Below, in pieces: positions 62,801-64,000 of a DNA stretch of 64,000 nucleotides. The notes beneath the pieces were generated by a model. That model was not told the origin of the DNA and ran no database searches. It saw nothing but the letters and a program-made list of their open reading frames with translations. How positions within the stretch are numbered: the stretch's first letter is position 1; each line of letters starts with the position of its first letter. The stretch is from Acanthosepion esculentum. Lineage: Eukaryota > Mollusca > Cephalopoda > Sepiida > Sepiidae. The position numbers and the translations under genes were made by a program. Location of the stretch: contig CAXIWW010000817.1 in NCBI GenBank assembly GCA_964036315.1, positions 779,501-843,500 of the forward strand, in the 5' to 3' direction.

Positions 62801-64000
62801 GCTATAAGCCCAATTCTCCTGGCTTTTGGGGCCAATTGTCTTACAAGCCATCCCTGGCGGCTACGAGACGATTTCTCCTGGCTCTTTTGCAGCAACTGCC
62901 TTACAAGCAATCTCAGTCTGCAACAAGCCGCATTCTCCTGGCTCTTTTGTGAAAACTGCCTTACAAGCAATGTGAGACTGCTACGAGCCGACTTCTCTTG
63001 GCTCTTTTTTGAAACTGCCTTGCAATCAAACTGAGGCCGCTACAAATCGACATCTTCTGGCTCTTTTGTGACAACTGCCTTACAAGCAATCTCAGGCTGG
63101 ATCCAGCCATATTCTCCTGACTTTTTGTGCCAATTGTTTTAAATGCAATCCCAGGCAGCCACGTGCCGTTTTCTCCTGGCTCTTCTGTGGTATCTGCCTT
63201 ACAAGCAATCTCAGGCCGCTACAAATCGACATATCCTGGCATTTTGTGACAACTGCCTTACAAGAAATCCCAGGCCGCTACGAAGCGATTTCTCCCGGCT
63301 CATTTTTGGCATCTGCCTTACAAGCATTCTCAGGCTGCAGCAATATGAATTCTCCTGGCTTTTAGTGCGAATTGATTTACAAGCACTCCAAGGCGTCTAC
63401 GAGCCGATTTCTCCTGGCCCTTTTGTGGCAACTGCATTACAAGAAATCTCAGGCTGCTACAAGCCGAATTCTCCTGGCGCTTTTGTGACAACTGACTTAC
63501 AAGAAATGTCAGGCTGATACGAGCCGAATTCTCTTGGTTCTTTTGTGAAAACTGCCTTACAATAATATCAGGCCGCTACAAATCGACATATCCTGTCTCT
63601 TTTGTAACAACTGCCTTAGAAGCAATCTCAGGCTGCCGCCGGGACAGTTCTCCTGATTTTCTGTGCCAATTGCCTTAAAAGCAATCCCAGGCGGCTACGT
63701 GCCGATTTCTCCTTGCTCTTTTGTGGTAACTGCCTTACAAGCATTCCCAGGCCGCTACTTGCCGAATTCTCCTAGTTCTATTGTGACAACTGCCTTACAA
63801 GCAATCTCAGGCTTCAGCAATCCCAATTCCCCTAGCATTTTGTGCCAATTGCCTTGCAAGCAATCCCAGGCGGCTACGAGCCGATTTCGCCTGGCTCATT
63901 TGTGGCAACTGCCTTACAAGCAATCTCAGGCTGCTGCAAGCCGAATTCTCCCGGCTCTTTTGTGCAAATTGCCTTACAATCAATCCCAGCCGTCTACGAG

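Larger units (their letters stand above)
60840..62870 (+). repeat. Extra ~2.0-kb block in the right arm
   Basis: The mirror pairing 45241-45270 with 60720-60749 and the next pairing 45100-45109 with 62911-62920 leave ~150 bp on the left but ~2.18 kb on the right. The difference is filled with 60-bp monomers, some duplicating other parts of the arm: CTGCAGCAATATGAATTC at 61843 recurs at 63335. It is best read as amplification in the right arm, or loss in the left. Confidence 0.7.
44358..63640. repeat. Large inverted repeat with 12.4-kb loop (candidate foldback-type structure)
   Basis: Arrays C and E are paired arms. Mirror matches read directly: ACGTGTAAGGCACTTTCC (46741) with its complement near 59870; GTCTTAAAAGTGCC (46637-46650) with 59957-59970; GATATGTCGT (46235-46244) with 60111-60120; GTCATAGA (45991-45998) with 60281-60288; the AAAAAAGAGTCAGCAGGTG monomer (45241-45270) with 60720-60749; CAGACTGAGA (45100-45109) with 62911-62920; TCATATTGCTGCAG (44771-44784) with 63335-63348; GTCGATTTGTAGCGGCC (44411-44427) with 63571-63587. 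The order is conserved throughout. Arm lengths differ because E has ~2.0 kb of extra repeats between 60.8 and 62.9 kb. Known foldback elements have tandem-repeat inverted ends, but no coding region or target duplication is visible, so the mobile-element reading is only inference. Confidence 0.8.
59647..64000 (+). repeat. Array E: 60-bp satellite, right arm of the inverted repeat
   Basis: About 72 monomers of ~60 bp in plus orientation (CCTTACAAGCAATCTCAGG core), continuing past the window edge. Five monomer types recur in a loose order, well seen at 62870-63190: CTACGAGCCGATTTCTCC, then CTACAAGCCGAATTCTCC, then CTACGAGCCGACTTCTC with AATGTCAGACTG before it, then CTACAAATCGACATCTCC, then a ~59-bp type with TTTTTGTGCCAATTGCC and ATCCCAGGC. 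Mirror colinearity with array C runs from 59650 to 63640. Two plus-strand frames and one minus-strand frame are open because the period is 60. Confidence 0.93.

Overview
No gene is supported anywhere in this 64 kb window. It is built almost entirely of three unrelated families of tandem (satellite) DNA, with about 510 bp of non-satellite sequence at two junctions (47271-47554 and 59276-59646). The large regular arrays, multi-monomer higher-order repeats and absence of operons or compact genes point to repeat-rich, probably heterochromatic DNA of a eukaryote. The species cannot be identified from the sequence. All base counts and alignments here were made by eye.

Layout. (1) 1-27504, satellite I. 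Each unit is a conserved ~150-bp A/T-rich spacer followed by a variable run of a 22-bp minisatellite (core GCTGATAGCAAAAGTGCC). About 69 unit boundaries are visible, 231-992 bp apart. (2) 27505-44357, satellite II: the same family in the opposite orientation, about 54 boundaries. The flip at 27498-27504 shares 7 bp (GTTTATA) between the two sides. (3) 44358-47270, array C, a 60-bp satellite in minus orientation. (4) 47271-47554, a non-satellite island (segments A, x, B). (5) 47555-59275, array D, a 73-bp satellite organised as trimers (a-b-c, 219 bp). (6) 59276-59646, a second island (B', y, A') carrying direct copies of A and B in the other order. (7) 59647-64000 and onward, array E, the 60-bp satellite in plus orientation.

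The most notable structure is that C and E are more than two arrays of one family. They match block by block in mirror order, and private monomer variants recur in the same sequence on both sides. They are the arms of one diverged inverted repeat around a ~12.4-kb loop holding array D. The left arm is cut at 44358, where satellite II begins; its partner base is 63640, and the right arm runs on past that point. Long inverted repeats made of tandem repeats resemble foldback-type transposons (FB, Galileo), but no transposase or target-site duplication is visible. An ancient inverted duplication that later gained the D array is the main alternative.

The many long open frames, on the minus strand of satellite I, the plus strand of satellite II and several frames of C and E, follow from stop-free monomers whose cycle is a multiple of three (22x3=66, 60, 73x3=219). 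They are not taken as genes.
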